Shown here: piece after piece, positions 14,968-23,285 of the stretch
How positions within the stretch are numbered: the first letter of the stretch is position 1
How the letters are laid out: the number at the start of each line of letters is the position of its first letter
NCBI GenBank assembly: GCA_013415865.1
Contig: CP058896.1
Coordinates: 1,159,957 to 1,223,956 of the forward strand
Source: Methanomassiliicoccales archaeon
GTDB taxonomy: Archaea > Thermoplasmatota > Thermoplasmata > Methanomassiliicoccales > UBA472
Length of the DNA stretch: 64,000 nucleotides
Direction of reading: 5' to 3'
Translations under genes and position numbers: made by a program
The notes under the pieces: generated by a model
What the model saw: the letters and a program-made list of their open reading frames with translations, nothing else
Databases searched by the model: none
What the model was told of the DNA's origin: nothing

Positions 14968-15241
14968 GACATAAGTACATTAACAATACCCCCTGGCCAC
15001 ATCAATTTTGAAGGCAGCCGGTCAGGAGGCTCTGTTCTAATTCCCGCAGCTGTTCTGAAAAAATGAAAATGGCCATTTCATCATGGGTTTGACGAACATG
15101 GTATTGGGCGCCTTCAATGGGACGAGAGGGTCTCGGCCAATAAAATTAGTGATGGCTCTCCGCTTGATTTTCTGGATTTGAAGAATTTACTGGGATGCCC
15201 CATCCTCATAATGTGCCTTGCAATCAAACGGGCAAAGATTG

Positions 15242-15248
15242 TATAAAT
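15242..15248 (+). promoter_or_regulatory. TATA box of the leaderless DUF2284 gene
   Basis: TATAAAT lies 25 bases before ATG 15267, so the transcript should begin at the start codon. In the preceding spacer (14968-15241) the only other structure seen is an imperfect palindrome around AAATGGCCATTT near 15067-15079. Confidence 0.6.
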
Positions 15249-15266
15249 GCCGACCACGATCGTGAA

Positions 15267-15890
15267 ATGGAAATGTCGGCTGATGAACGTGATCTGAGGA
15301 AGCTGGTGGAAAAAGCGCTAAATGACGGGGCTTCAAGAGCGATCGCGGTCCCGGCGTCCGCGGTCACCATCGACCCGAGGGCGAGGATGAAATGCCAGGT
15401 CCCGGTATGTAAAAATTATAATCACAACCTCATGTGCCCGCCCAACGTGATGACACCCACAGAGTTTGAAGGCGTTCTGAGCAGGTTCTCGGACGCCATC
15501 CTAGTTCAGTATGTTTTTCAGCGCGATATAGAGAAACCGGTCCCCTTCAATACCATTAAAGAAAATGACGTTTACGGTCAGGAGGGGAACGATGGTCATG
15601 AAAAAAGCCACCGCCATGCCTTCAAGCAGATTACGGCCAAATTGAACGAGCTCGAGGCCGAGGCCATGCGAATGGGATATAGGTTCGCGACCGCGCTTAC
15701 TGGTGGTCCATGCTCGCTCTGCGATGAGTGCGTTGGCATCGGAGGACGGTGCAGACACCCGTTCCAAGCCAGACCGAGCATGGAGGCCATGGGCATCGAT
15801 GTGATAGCCACGGCCGGGAACGCAGGTCTACCTTTGGAATATCCTGCAAGGAAGAAAGCACTGTTGACAGGGTTGCTTCTGGTGGATTGA
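15267..15890 (+). CDS. DUF2284 predicted metal-binding protein
   Basis: 207 residues from ATG 15267, chosen from TATA spacing; a longer ORF from 15195 would start upstream of the promoter. Cys clusters CQVPVCKNY...LMCPP (about 46-61) and CSLCDECVGIGGRCRHP (about 148-164) are the family signature and probably bind a metal or Fe-S cluster. DUF2284 proteins are common in methanogens and anaerobes, with unknown function. It precedes the PIN-like gene by two bases. Confidence 0.85.
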   Translation: MEMSADERDLRKLVEKALNDGASRAIAVPASAVTIDPRARMKCQVPVCKNYNHNLMCPPNVMTPTEFEGVLSRFSDAILVQYVFQRDIEKPVPFNTIKENDVYGQEGNDGHEKSHRHAFKQITAKLNELEAEAMRMGYRFATALTGGPCSLCDECVGIGGRCRHPFQARPSMEAMGIDVIATAGNAGLPLEYPARKKALLTGLLLVD

Positions 15891-15892
15891 AC

Positions 15893-16360
15893 ATGGACAG
15901 TTTTTTCTTGGACTATTGCGTCCTCAACGACGGAATGAGAGATGCGGCCGTATTGGCCAAGCTTAGACATCTGGTAAGGGGAGGGGCCGAACTCTACACA
16001 GGGACAACGGTCCTTGGTGAGGCGATCGAGGTGCTCATGGAGGGACCAAGGGAGGGACAGTACATGCTGATAGACCTGGTAAGGGACCTGAATATCAAGT
16101 GCGTCCATCCTACTAGAGATTGGATAAAGGTTCAGAACGAGCTCGCAGTAATCTTGGAAAGGGATGGGAAGGGCCTCATACCCGCAAGCGAAATGGCGCA
16201 CTTGTCCCTAGCGATCACAAAAGGGATCAGCGCTTATGTCACGAGCAGGCCAGAGGCCAGAAAGCTATCTGGAATATCTGGCCTAGGTTCTTTGATAGCG
16301 GTGGTTGATATAGATATGGCAGTTGCGAGGATAACAGACCGATTAGCCACGATGTCGTAA
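15893..16360 (+). CDS. PIN-like domain protein (155 aa)
   Basis: A first acidic residue in FFLDYCVLND, a mid-chain Glu in GEAIEVL and acidic residues near the C-terminus (VVDIDMA) are spaced as in PIN nucleases. The match is weak, and the canonical xxDTxxLI start is changed to LDYCVLND. It is two bases after the DUF2284 stop, so cotranscribed. Role unknown; a degenerate ribonuclease is the best guess. Confidence 0.45.
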   Translation: MDSFFLDYCVLNDGMRDAAVLAKLRHLVRGGAELYTGTTVLGEAIEVLMEGPREGQYMLIDLVRDLNIKCVHPTRDWIKVQNELAVILERDGKGLIPASEMAHLSLAITKGISAYVTSRPEARKLSGISGLGSLIAVVDIDMAVARITDRLATMS

Positions 16361-16362
16361 GT

Positions 16363-16390
16363 ATTTAATATATGTTAGTTAGTGCTAACA
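16363..16390 (+). promoter_or_regulatory. Promoter and operator of the TetR operon
   Basis: TTTAATATA (16363-16371) is a TATA box. It is followed by the inverted repeat TGTTAG-TTAGTG-CTAACA (16373-16390), immediately before ATG 16396. A repressor bound there would block initiation, so autoregulation by the TetR protein is likely. Confidence 0.6.
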
Positions 16391-16395
16391 AATAT

Positions 16396-16986
16396 ATGTG
16401 TGAGAGGAAAAGAAAAGGTACACGAGAACGCCAAAAACAGATCATCGACATATCGTTGAAGGTCATCGATAAAGAGGGCATCCAAGGCCTCACATTGAAG
16501 AGGATCGCATCTGAGATTGGGATATCTGACGTCGCGCTCCTTCGCCATTTCAGCAGCAAAGAAGAGATCCTCGAGGCATTGGCACAGAAGGTATTCTTTG
16601 AAAACGTTGTCACTGAAGAGGAAGGGTGGTCCGAGGACGTCCTTTCATCATTGAGGTCATTGACAAAAAGGCAGTTCGAGGCCTTCGAACAATGCCCACA
16701 AGCGACAGCGGTCCTTTTCCAGGAAGAGATTTTCCGCGAGTATCCCAAGATAAGGGAATGGTTCATAAGGAGAAGGTCAGAAAGACACGCCAAGATCGTA
16801 AACATGGTCTTGAAGGGACAGAGCACTGGACGGATATCTCCGTCGGTCGACCCCTCGGCCTTTGCGACCATATACATGGGCGCCATCAGGATGACCGTCA
16901 TGGAATGGAGGGACTCTGGATATGTCTGGAGCCTCGTTGACCGCTCCGGGCCTCTTGTTGATATGCTCCTGAGGGTCCTGAGGTGA
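16396..16986 (+). CDS. TetR/AcrR family transcriptional repressor
   Basis: 196 residues. The helix-turn-helix (about 22-45: LTLKRIASEIGISDVALLRH, then F) is typical of TetR. The C-terminal helical domain would bind a small ligand or homodimerise. ATG 16396 is preferred over 16372, because the latter overlaps the TATA/operator. The stop overlaps the region of the next gene's start, so it heads an operon with a membrane ferredoxin and two cupins, which it probably controls. Confidence 0.85.
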   Translation: MCERKRKGTRERQKQIIDISLKVIDKEGIQGLTLKRIASEIGISDVALLRHFSSKEEILEALAQKVFFENVVTEEEGWSEDVLSSLRSLTKRQFEAFEQCPQATAVLFQEEIFREYPKIREWFIRRRSERHAKIVNMVLKGQSTGRISPSVDPSAFATIYMGAIRMTVMEWRDSGYVWSLVDRSGPLVDMLLRVLR

Positions 16987-16991
16987 TATGG

Positions 16992-17762
16992 ATGTCTGAG
17001 ATCATGACCATGGTAGGGCTTGTTTATGCCATACTGATGATAACGATCTCATTATGGTTATTGAGGTCCGGAAGGATGACTAGGCTCTTGGTCATTACGA
17101 TATCGGTCGCGACGTCAGCCATCGGTTTCATTCTCGTCTCCCCGCTCGTTCCGGTCCAGATGCAGGCATTGGTCCTAGGTCAAAGAGTTAGCGGTCCCAA
17201 TGCGACCATATCCATTGTCATCATACTGATCTTAATTGCTTCTTCTCTTATGTTCGGTAGAGCGTTCTGTGGTTATGCCTGTCCGATCGGTGCGGTACAG
17301 GAGATGGCATTTATGGCCCCCTTTAAAAAGGTCAAGATCGGCGGAGAGAAGGTCAGAACGGTCCACGCTCTTTCTTCGCTCGTCTTTTTCTTGGGAGGGC
17401 TGGTGTCCTTCAGCTTCCTTGGGCCCTTCGGGGTGAAGGAGTTCTTCAACCTGGATATGATCTCTCCTTGGTACTATGTCTTCGTGGGGGTATTGGTTAT
17501 AGGGATGTTTGTCTACAGGCCGTTTTGCAGGACCGTTTGCCCATTTGGGTTTTTCTCCTCCTTGTTTGCAAGGAGGTCCAGGGTTGGCATGGGGAGAAAA
17601 GATGGATGCAGGTCATGTCGCGCATGTGAGAAGATATGTCCTGTAGAAGAGGCCAAATGCCATCAGGATGGGAGCGGATGTTTCCTTTGCCAACGTTGTT
17701 CCGATATTTGCACAAGGAGCGCGATAGGATATGCAAGGAGAGAGGGGATAAAAGATGACTAA
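16992..17762 (+). CDS. NapH/CcoG-like membrane-bound 4Fe-4S ferredoxin
   Basis: 256 residues with about five membrane spans. Two CP motifs (FCGYACPIGAVQ and CRTVCPFGFF) are the NapH/NosR/RdxH pattern. They are followed by Cys-rich ferredoxin motifs CRSCRACEKICPVEEAKC and CFLCQRCSDIC. Such proteins pass electrons between the quinone or membrane pool and soluble partners. ATG 16992 has GAGGTGAT upstream. It overlaps the first cupin. The electron donor and acceptor are unknown. Confidence 0.8.
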   Translation: MSEIMTMVGLVYAILMITISLWLLRSGRMTRLLVITISVATSAIGFILVSPLVPVQMQALVLGQRVSGPNATISIVIILILIASSLMFGRAFCGYACPIGAVQEMAFMAPFKKVKIGGEKVRTVHALSSLVFFLGGLVSFSFLGPFGVKEFFNLDMISPWYYVFVGVLVIGMFVYRPFCRTVCPFGFFSSLFARRSRVGMGRKDGCRSCRACEKICPVEEAKCHQDGSGCFLCQRCSDICTRSAIGYARREGIKDD

Positions 17763-18102
17763 GATGAAGACGGCAGTCTACGATTCCTTTTCGGAGAGGC
17801 CGAACCCGCATGGGGCGAGCGTGAGGACGATCTATGACCACCCTGAGGCCCAGGTCACCCACATCTCATTAAGGCCAGGTTCCTCATTGAAGAGACACGT
17901 CACCCCTGTCGATGTTTTCTTCTACATTCTAGAGGGGGAAGGTGAGGTGGAGATCGGTGATGAATGGGAAAAGGTGACAAAGGATATGATAATCGAAAGC
18001 CCTGCAAAGATCCCTCATCGTATCCTCAACAATGGAGATTCCGATCTGAGGTTCCTTGTGGTCAAGACCCCAAGACCTGAACAGAGATCAGTGCTGATAT
18101 AA
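17755..18102 (+). CDS. Cupin-domain protein (115 aa)
   Basis: Single small cupin. LRPGSSLKRHVTPVDVFFYI followed by EGEGEVEIGDEW is cupin motif 1, and KIPHRILNNG is motif 2. The RHVTPVD segment keeps only one His of the usual two, so metal binding may be altered. It overlaps the ferredoxin gene by eight bases. Possibly a metal-dependent enzyme or sensor linked to that redox protein. Confidence 0.75.
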   Translation: MTKMKTAVYDSFSERPNPHGASVRTIYDHPEAQVTHISLRPGSSLKRHVTPVDVFFYILEGEGEVEIGDEWEKVTKDMIIESPAKIPHRILNNGDSDLRFLVVKTPRPEQRSVLI

Positions 18103-18112
18103 GGTGGTGGAA

Positions 18113-18475
18113 ATGAAAAAGGAGATAACGAACATCGTCGACCTCGAAGGTAGGAAGGCCGACTTAAAGGGCAGGAAGTTGGTCATGAACGAGCTGTTGG
18201 CATACCAAGAAGGGGCCGTAGTATCGAGGACATTGATAGATAAGAAGGTCGGGACGGTCACGGTGTTCTCATTCGATGAAGGACAGGGTCTTAGCGAGCA
18301 CACCGCCCCCTATGACGCCATGGTCATGCTCCTTGATGGGGAGGCCGAGATAACGATCTCCGGAAGGTCCCAGCTGTTGAGGTCCGGAGAGATGATCATA
18401 ATGCCTGCGAACGAACCGCACGCACTCAGGGCGGTCAGACCGTTCAAGATGATGTTGATAATGATCAGGACGTGA
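18113..18475 (+). CDS. Cupin-domain protein (120 aa)
   Basis: Second cupin of the operon. SFDEGQGLSEHTAPYDAMVM and LDGEAEITISG form motif 1; PANEPHALRAV is motif 2. One His is visible in each motif. ATG 18113 has GGTGGTGG upstream. The pair probably arose by duplication and divergence, or forms a hetero-oligomer. Last gene of the TetR operon. Confidence 0.75.
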   Translation: MKKEITNIVDLEGRKADLKGRKLVMNELLAYQEGAVVSRTLIDKKVGTVTVFSFDEGQGLSEHTAPYDAMVMLLDGEAEITISGRSQLLRSGEMIIMPANEPHALRAVRPFKMMLIMIRT

Positions 18476-18496
18476 ACATAACGATGGACCGTATGG

Positions 18497-18569
18497 CGCC
18501 GTCGATCGGGATCGAACCGATGACCTTGTGATTAACAGTCACACGCTCTACCTACTGAGCTACGACGGC
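18497..18569 (-). tRNA. tRNA-Asn (GTT)
   Basis: The minus strand gives acceptor GCCGTCG pairing with CGACGGC, discriminator G, anticodon loop CTGTTAA with anticodon GTT, and a normal T-arm (TTCGATC). 73 nt, no intron, no encoded CCA. Nothing suggests insertion at this tRNA. Confidence 0.92.
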
Positions 18570-18607
18570 ATTGGCTTTTGGCACAATAGTCCACGCTTAT
18601 TTATCAT

Positions 18608-18940
18608 TTATCCTTTGGGCCTTACCGCCTGAGCATCCAAAGACTCCCTGAGCGCATTTACCGTTGTGTCCATCTTCTTCAGGATCTCATTGAGCTCATT
18701 GAAGAATGTCTGGACCTTATCGGTCGTGACGGCCCCCTCTGGCGAAGGGAGGATGAGACCTTCCTGCTCCAGGATCCTTAGGGAATATCTTACCTTGTGC
18801 TGCGGTATACCAAGAAGCTCAGATAGCCTGATTATCCCTATCGGCTCGTTCGCCACGATGGTGTTCAACATCATCACGTGCCTTTCGAGCAGACGTATCT
18901 CAGATTCAATCTTATTTGTAAGGGCGCTCCTGCCTCTCAT
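18608..18940 (-). CDS. Winged-helix transcriptional regulator (110 aa)
   Basis: A helix-turn-helix lies at about 33-60 (IIRLSELLGIPQHKVRYSLR, then ILEQEGL). A C-terminal coiled coil probably dimerises it. ATG 18940 has GAGGCGG upstream and removes an odd His/Gly-rich leader. Similar short regulators are frequent in Thermoplasmatota; target unknown. Confidence 0.7.
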   Translation of the reverse strand: MRGRSALTNKIESEIRLLERHVMMLNTIVANEPIGIIRLSELLGIPQHKVRYSLRILEQEGLILPSPEGAVTTDKVQTFFNELNEILKKMDTTVNALRESLDAQAVRPKG

Positions 18941-19072
18941 CTGACCGCCTCGACCATGATACTGTATACCATGGGGATGGGGCCATGATAACATTTGTAC
19001 GTATTTGAAACCTATCGGCCATCTTCCATCTTCGCTGAACCAGCCCAGAGAGGTTAAATATCTGGCGTATGG

Positions 19073-19810
19073 ATGGGAAATGGCATGGCACCGATCGTGG
19101 TACGGGACGTAAGGAAGAGCTATGGAGGCCTTCTGGCGCTCGACGGCATCAGTTTTGAGGTGCAGGAAGGGTCCTTCTTCGGTTGCTTTGGCCCCAACGG
19201 CGCCGGTAAATCAACGCTCTTGAAGATCATGACAGGTCAGACAAGGGCCACCTCGGGGGATGTGACCATCCTGGGGGTGGATCCCGGCATCTCTCCTTTG
19301 CAGGTAAAGGCGTCGGTCGGGATAGTGCCTGAGGTGGAATCCCCCCCTTCATATCTTACGGCAAAGGAGTTCCTTCAATTCGTTGGCTCGGTCAGGAAGG
19401 TAGATGATCTCGAAAGGAAGGTCGAGAGCTGGCTTTATTTCTTTGACCTCCAGGGCTCTGAGGGCACCCTGTGCAGGGACCTTTCAAAAGGGATGAGACA
19501 GAAGCTCATGCTCTCAGCGGCCCTTATCCACGAGCCGAAGCTGCTGTTCCTTGATGAGCCCTTCATCAACCTCGACCCGATATACCAAAGGAAGCTCAAA
19601 GACCTACTCATTGAGCTGAAGGACAAAGGGAGGACAATATTCCTGAACTCGCACATCCTGGATATAGCACAGAAGCTGTGCGATGAGTTCATTATCTTGA
19701 ACAAAGGGAAAATAGTCCATAAAGGAAACGCGGTGTCGATGAACGAAAAAGGGGAGGATCTCGAGACGGTCTTCTTGGAGATGGTGGCCGGCGATGCGAG
19801 AGATACTTAA
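19073..19810 (+). CDS. ABC transporter ATP-binding protein
   Basis: 245 residues. Walker A GPNGAGKSTLLKI, Walker B LLFLDEPFINLD. The signature is LSKGMRQKL in place of LSGGQ, as often seen in ABC-2 type exporters. A TATA box (GGTTAAATATC, 19052-19062) precedes the gene, so ATG 19085 is a possible alternative start. It is followed with 17-bp overlap by its permease. Substrate unknown. Confidence 0.88.
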   Translation: MGNGMAPIVVRDVRKSYGGLLALDGISFEVQEGSFFGCFGPNGAGKSTLLKIMTGQTRATSGDVTILGVDPGISPLQVKASVGIVPEVESPPSYLTAKEFLQFVGSVRKVDDLERKVESWLYFFDLQGSEGTLCRDLSKGMRQKLMLSAALIHEPKLLFLDEPFINLDPIYQRKLKDLLIELKDKGRTIFLNSHILDIAQKLCDEFIILNKGKIVHKGNAVSMNEKGEDLETVFLEMVAGDARDT

Positions 19811-21251
19811 GTTGATGATGTTGGAAGAGTATCGGCTCCATGTTTCCTACTCTTCGAGGAGGGTTTTCCTCACCCTGCCGTTGTACGTCATAATATTCAC
19901 TGTCTTCTTCGGGTCCACGGTCGGAGTGATAAGAAGCATCTCGATCGAGGAGATGGTCGTCATGGCGCATGGAGGCATGTTCCTTTACGGCATGAGCGTC
20001 GGCGCTTTTGGCTTCCTTGGGAGGACATCCCTAGAAAGGAGGTACGGTAAGAACAGCTACCTGGTCACAACACCGTTCCTTTTGCCGTTGAGCTTCAGAA
20101 GGGCATATTTTGCGATGTTCCTTCGCGACCTTGTTTTTTACTCGGTCCTCATTCTTGTACCCGCCCTCTTCGGACTGACGATCTCGGCCCTGATCGCTGG
20201 TTACCGCCTTACATCGGTCTTTCTTCTCTTTATGGCATTATTCCTCAGCTTCTTGTTGGGCATATCATTCAGCTTCTTTGTCAGTGTTGTGTACACAAGA
20301 AGCATCGCAGCTTTCCTCGCGGTCATCCTGGTCACACTATCTTCGCTCATCGCATACGGTGTTTTTGACATCCTTTCGATCGACATCCTGATACCCAGCA
20401 TCGGCCTTCAAATGAACGTCCAACCGTTCGGAGAGGATGTCGGGATGGCGCTTTTGTTCGGTTCATTGAGCATAACGGCGTCTCTCATCTTCGCCGCAAT
20501 GGCCGTGGTGTTGGTCTCTGTCGAGAGGGAGGGAAGGACCAGTTCTTATGATGATCAGTTCTCCATATATTCGAAGAGGTTGAAGGTTTTCAGGCCATAT
20601 GACGCATTGTTGGCGAAGGAGCTCGTGGACATATTGCGGTCCGGGCTGGCCAGCAAATTGGTGTTCGCATATGGCGTACCCTTGTTGTTCCTCGGTCTTT
20701 CCACATGGTATATCAACACTGGCCTAAGGATACCAGTGGGGTTCAACATCGTCTTCTATGCGGGCATGGTGGGGTTTTTCGGTATAATGGTCTACAATTG
20801 GCTGACGAATACCGACCTGAACGACTATTTTGAGACCATGCCCGTCTCAGTACCGACGGTGATCAAGACCAAACTGATGGCTTTCCTGTTGATCACAACA
20901 GGGACATCGGCGGCGTTCGTCGTGCTGATAGCTATCATCAATGGCGAGACAAGGTTGCTATGGTTGGCGCTGCCCGTGCTGTTCGTTACATCTTTCTACA
21001 TGGTGACCGCGACCGCGTATCTGACAGGTCTGAGGACAAGCTCGTTCCTGTTCGACCCTTCCGTGGTGGCCAAGTTCGCGATGTTGGCCATGGTCCCTGA
21101 CATAGCGATCACGATACTTTCCTTCAGTGTTGACAGCTCACCAACCTTGGCGGCGGCAGGCATTTTGCTGGCGCTCCTGTTGCTGGGCGTTGCGACCAGG
21201 TTCTTCTACACCTCCATCGATAAGAGGTGGTCCTCGGAGCCCTTTGCCTAG
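19794..21251 (+). CDS. ABC-2 type membrane permease (485 aa)
   Basis: About 12 membrane spans in two halves, with a polar break near residues 245-275. No substrate-binding or nucleotide motif. The overlap with the ATPase gene shows a two-component exporter. Fused-half permeases of this size occur in archaea for antibiotic or lipid export; the substrate cannot be read from sequence. Confidence 0.8.
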   Translation: MREILKLMMLEEYRLHVSYSSRRVFLTLPLYVIIFTVFFGSTVGVIRSISIEEMVVMAHGGMFLYGMSVGAFGFLGRTSLERRYGKNSYLVTTPFLLPLSFRRAYFAMFLRDLVFYSVLILVPALFGLTISALIAGYRLTSVFLLFMALFLSFLLGISFSFFVSVVYTRSIAAFLAVILVTLSSLIAYGVFDILSIDILIPSIGLQMNVQPFGEDVGMALLFGSLSITASLIFAAMAVVLVSVEREGRTSSYDDQFSIYSKRLKVFRPYDALLAKELVDILRSGLASKLVFAYGVPLLFLGLSTWYINTGLRIPVGFNIVFYAGMVGFFGIMVYNWLTNTDLNDYFETMPVSVPTVIKTKLMAFLLITTGTSAAFVVLIAIINGETRLLWLALPVLFVTSFYMVTATAYLTGLRTSSFLFDPSVVAKFAMLAMVPDIAITILSFSVDSSPTLAAAGILLALLLLGVATRFFYTSIDKRWSSEPFA

Positions 21252-21289
21252 GGCCAAGGTTATTATGCGTACCGCACAATTCATGGCAG

Positions 21290-21862
21290 ATGTCCATCGG
21301 CCATAAGATCAGAAGGGCGGTCCATGTTGCAACCCCCCTTTTCCTGGTCTATTACTGGATCCCCTCTCCTGTATGGGAGGGTGGGCCAGAGAAGGAGACA
21401 GGGCTCGTTATTTTCTTGGCATCGGTATTGGTCTTCGAGATGGTCAGAAGGTTGACAGGTCTTGATATCGTGGGTCTCAGGAAATATGAAAAATGGAGGA
21501 TGGCCGCTTATGCCTGGGCGGCAATAGGCCTGACCATCGTTTTCCTTACCATGCCTTTCGAGGTGGCCGTCCCTGCGGTCATTGGGATGGCGTGGGTCGA
21601 CCCTTTGATAGGCGAGCTGAGGTCTAGAAGAGAGGACCTCTACCCTCAATTCCCGATGGCCGTCTATTTCTCTCTGACACTGATCTCTCTTACGGTCCTG
21701 GTAGGTCTTGACTTAGCGACCTTTATAGCCGCGGCGATCAGCGCCCCGTTCGCCATCTGGGTAGAGAGGCAGATGTTCTGGAGGTTGGATGACGATCTGA
21801 CGATGATGGTGTTCCCCGCGCTGTTGATATGGGGCATCCTTTCGGTCACTGGCTCGCTCTGA
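21290..21862 (+). CDS. Dolichol kinase / CDP-diglyceride synthase-like membrane protein
   Basis: 190 residues and six or so spans, starting MSIGHKIRRAVHVATPL, typical of the dolichol- and phytol-kinase family (R-K-x-x-H start). GMAWVDPLIGELRSR matches the family region G-D-x-x-A-x-x-x-G-x-x-x-G with changes. It may phosphorylate an isoprenoid alcohol, possibly a glycan lipid carrier. ATG 21290 is chosen because upstream codons read into the permease end. Confidence 0.6.
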   Translation: MSIGHKIRRAVHVATPLFLVYYWIPSPVWEGGPEKETGLVIFLASVLVFEMVRRLTGLDIVGLRKYEKWRMAAYAWAAIGLTIVFLTMPFEVAVPAVIGMAWVDPLIGELRSRREDLYPQFPMAVYFSLTLISLTVLVGLDLATFIAAAISAPFAIWVERQMFWRLDDDLTMMVFPALLIWGILSVTGSL

Positions 21863-21901
21863 TGATGCTGACAGGTTATAAAACGCACAGAGCTGGAGCG
21901 C

Positions 21902-22051
21902 TCAATTGCCAATGAGCCCCTTTCTTTTGCTGAAACGCGTATATCCTTTTTGGAAGGCCTGGATAGGGGCCTCATGGCATTTAAGGGCGGCCTCCTCAGT
22001 GTCGTGGGCCTTCCCACAGTCCAAGCACTGGTAAACGATCTTCATCGACAT
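21902..22051 (-). CDS. Zinc-binding mini protein (49 aa)
   Basis: Minus-strand ORF MSMKIVYQCLDCGKAHDTEE, then AALKCHEAP. CLDC plus C/H make a one-zinc finger. It is too short for most gene callers, but composition and a Cys2-CysHis motif support it. ATG 22045 (MKIVYQ) is an alternative start. It sits in the 370-bp gap between the kinase-like gene and the next regulator. Confidence 0.5.
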   Translation of the reverse strand: MSMKIVYQCLDCGKAHDTEEAALKCHEAPIQAFQKGYTRFSKRKGLIGN

Positions 22052-22171
22052 CCTGAACATATAACGTGAATATAACCTTAATGGAACAGGGGGCTCAAAA
22101 GCCGTTCGTTGAATTCGTCAAAATGACGTTATATGATGACACCGGTATGGGGCCAGCATAATTAAAAAACC

Positions 22172-22206
22172 CACTATCAAATTGGTAGTGACTTAGATAT
22201 TTATAT
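22172..22206 (+). promoter_or_regulatory. Inverted-repeat operator and TATA box
   Basis: CACTATCAAATTGGTAGTG (22172-22190) is a near-perfect inverted repeat with arms CACTA and TAGTG. It sits just upstream of the TATA element TTATATG (22201). The mRNA of the next gene would begin within a few bases of ATG 22230. Upstream placement suits an activator or a repressor blocking TBP/TFB. Confidence 0.55.
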
Positions 22207-22229
22207 GCATCATAACCCTTTACTTAGTA

Positions 22230-22727
22230 ATGAACAAGATAAAGGTGATCAACGAACCTTCAGAGCTCGTTCCTATGCTGAGGGCCGTTGATACCCCCGT
22301 GAAGAGGGACGTTCTCAAAGAGGTCACCATCGAATGGAAGACGCTCAAAGAGATCGAGGAAAAATACGGGGCGGAAGGGAAGGACGCATTGAAGTTCTTC
22401 GAGAAGATGAAGCTTGTAGAGACAAGGTGGCAGCCTTCTGGAGGGGCAAGGCCCGAGAAGGCATACCATACCTACTATAGCCAGTTTCATATCAACGCCT
22501 CATGGCCTGTCTACGAGATAAGCGACGTGCTTTCCGTTGCAATGATGCCCGAAGAGGAGTTCCAGGAGCTTGAACATAAGATCCTGGAGCAGGTCGGAAA
22601 GGAAGGCAAGTTCGCGGGGGACGTCGCGGAGAGCATGGGACTTACGTCGACGATGCTCAAGAGCATTGTCAAGCGCTCAGTGAAGCTTGACTATAGAGGA
22701 CATCGTCTTGAGCGTGTTAAAGAATGA
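22230..22727 (+). CDS. ArsR-like winged-helix protein linked to Trm56
   Basis: 165 residues. An N-terminal winged helix lies at about 18-60 (PVKRDVLKEV, TLKEIEEKYG, ALKFFEKMKLV) and a second helical HTH-like segment at about 110-155 (FAGDVAESMGL, MLKSIVKRSV). Sixteen bases separate it from the tRNA methylase gene, so it may regulate that operon. It could bind the inverted repeat at its own promoter. Target unproven. Confidence 0.7.
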   Translation: MNKIKVINEPSELVPMLRAVDTPVKRDVLKEVTIEWKTLKEIEEKYGAEGKDALKFFEKMKLVETRWQPSGGARPEKAYHTYYSQFHINASWPVYEISDVLSVAMMPEEEFQELEHKILEQVGKEGKFAGDVAESMGLTSTMLKSIVKRSVKLDYRGHRLERVKE

Positions 22728-22742
22728 CCGTCCGGGATCCTG

Positions 22743-23285
22743 ATGGCTGAGATATGGATTCTACGATTGGGGCATAGGCCGGAAAGGGACAAGAGGATCA
22801 CCACGCATGTCGCTCTCACCGCAAGGACCTTCGGTGCAAAGGGGATTTTCATCTCGACAAAGGACCAGGGTCTAGAAGAGAGCGTCTCCGATGTCGTGGA
22901 CCGCTTTGGGGGGGACTTTGAGATAAGGAGCGGAGTGGGCTGGCGAAAAGTACTGGACGAGTTCAAGGAGAAGGGCCGCATAGTTCACCTGACGATGTAT
23001 GGGATGCCGGTCGACGAAGTTACCAAGAGCGTCCCGCTCGACAAGGACCTTTTGATAGTGGTCGGCGCGGAAAAGGTCCCGGCAGAGGTCTATCAGATCG
23101 CCGACTACAACATTTCCGTAGGGAACCAGCCGCACTCTGAGGTCGCCGCTCTGGCGATCCTATTAGATAGGCTGACCCAAGGTTCCTGGGTCAACAAGGA
23201 GTTCCCAGGAGGGTCGATAAAAGTACTTCCAAGTGAGAGGGGGAAGCATGTCGTCAACCCTACCGAACGAGAAGGCATGTCTTGA
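22743..23285 (+). CDS. trm56: tRNA (cytidine-56-2'-O)-methyltransferase, Trm56
   Basis: 180 residues, SPOUT fold. Starts EIWILRLGHRPERDKRITTH, the family hallmark. VVGAEKVP is motif 2, and VGNQPHSEVAALAILLD is motif 3 at the knotted C-terminal SAM site. The enzyme methylates the ribose of C56 in the T-loop of archaeal tRNA, as replacement for the C/D guide RNA system. Its 3' end overlaps the HD gene. Confidence 0.92.
   Translation: MAEIWILRLGHRPERDKRITTHVALTARTFGAKGIFISTKDQGLEESVSDVVDRFGGDFEIRSGVGWRKVLDEFKEKGRIVHLTMYGMPVDEVTKSVPLDKDLLIVVGAEKVPAEVYQIADYNISVGNQPHSEVAALAILLDRLTQGSWVNKEFPGGSIKVLPSERGKHVVNPTEREGMS

Noticed and set aside
15893-16360. VapC toxin of a toxin-antitoxin pair
   Set aside because: No antitoxin gene precedes it (the neighbour is DUF2284), and the PIN motifs are degenerate.
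18497-18569. Second tRNA attachment site
   Set aside because: Flanking genes are ordinary and there is no partial tRNA copy or mobile gene nearby.
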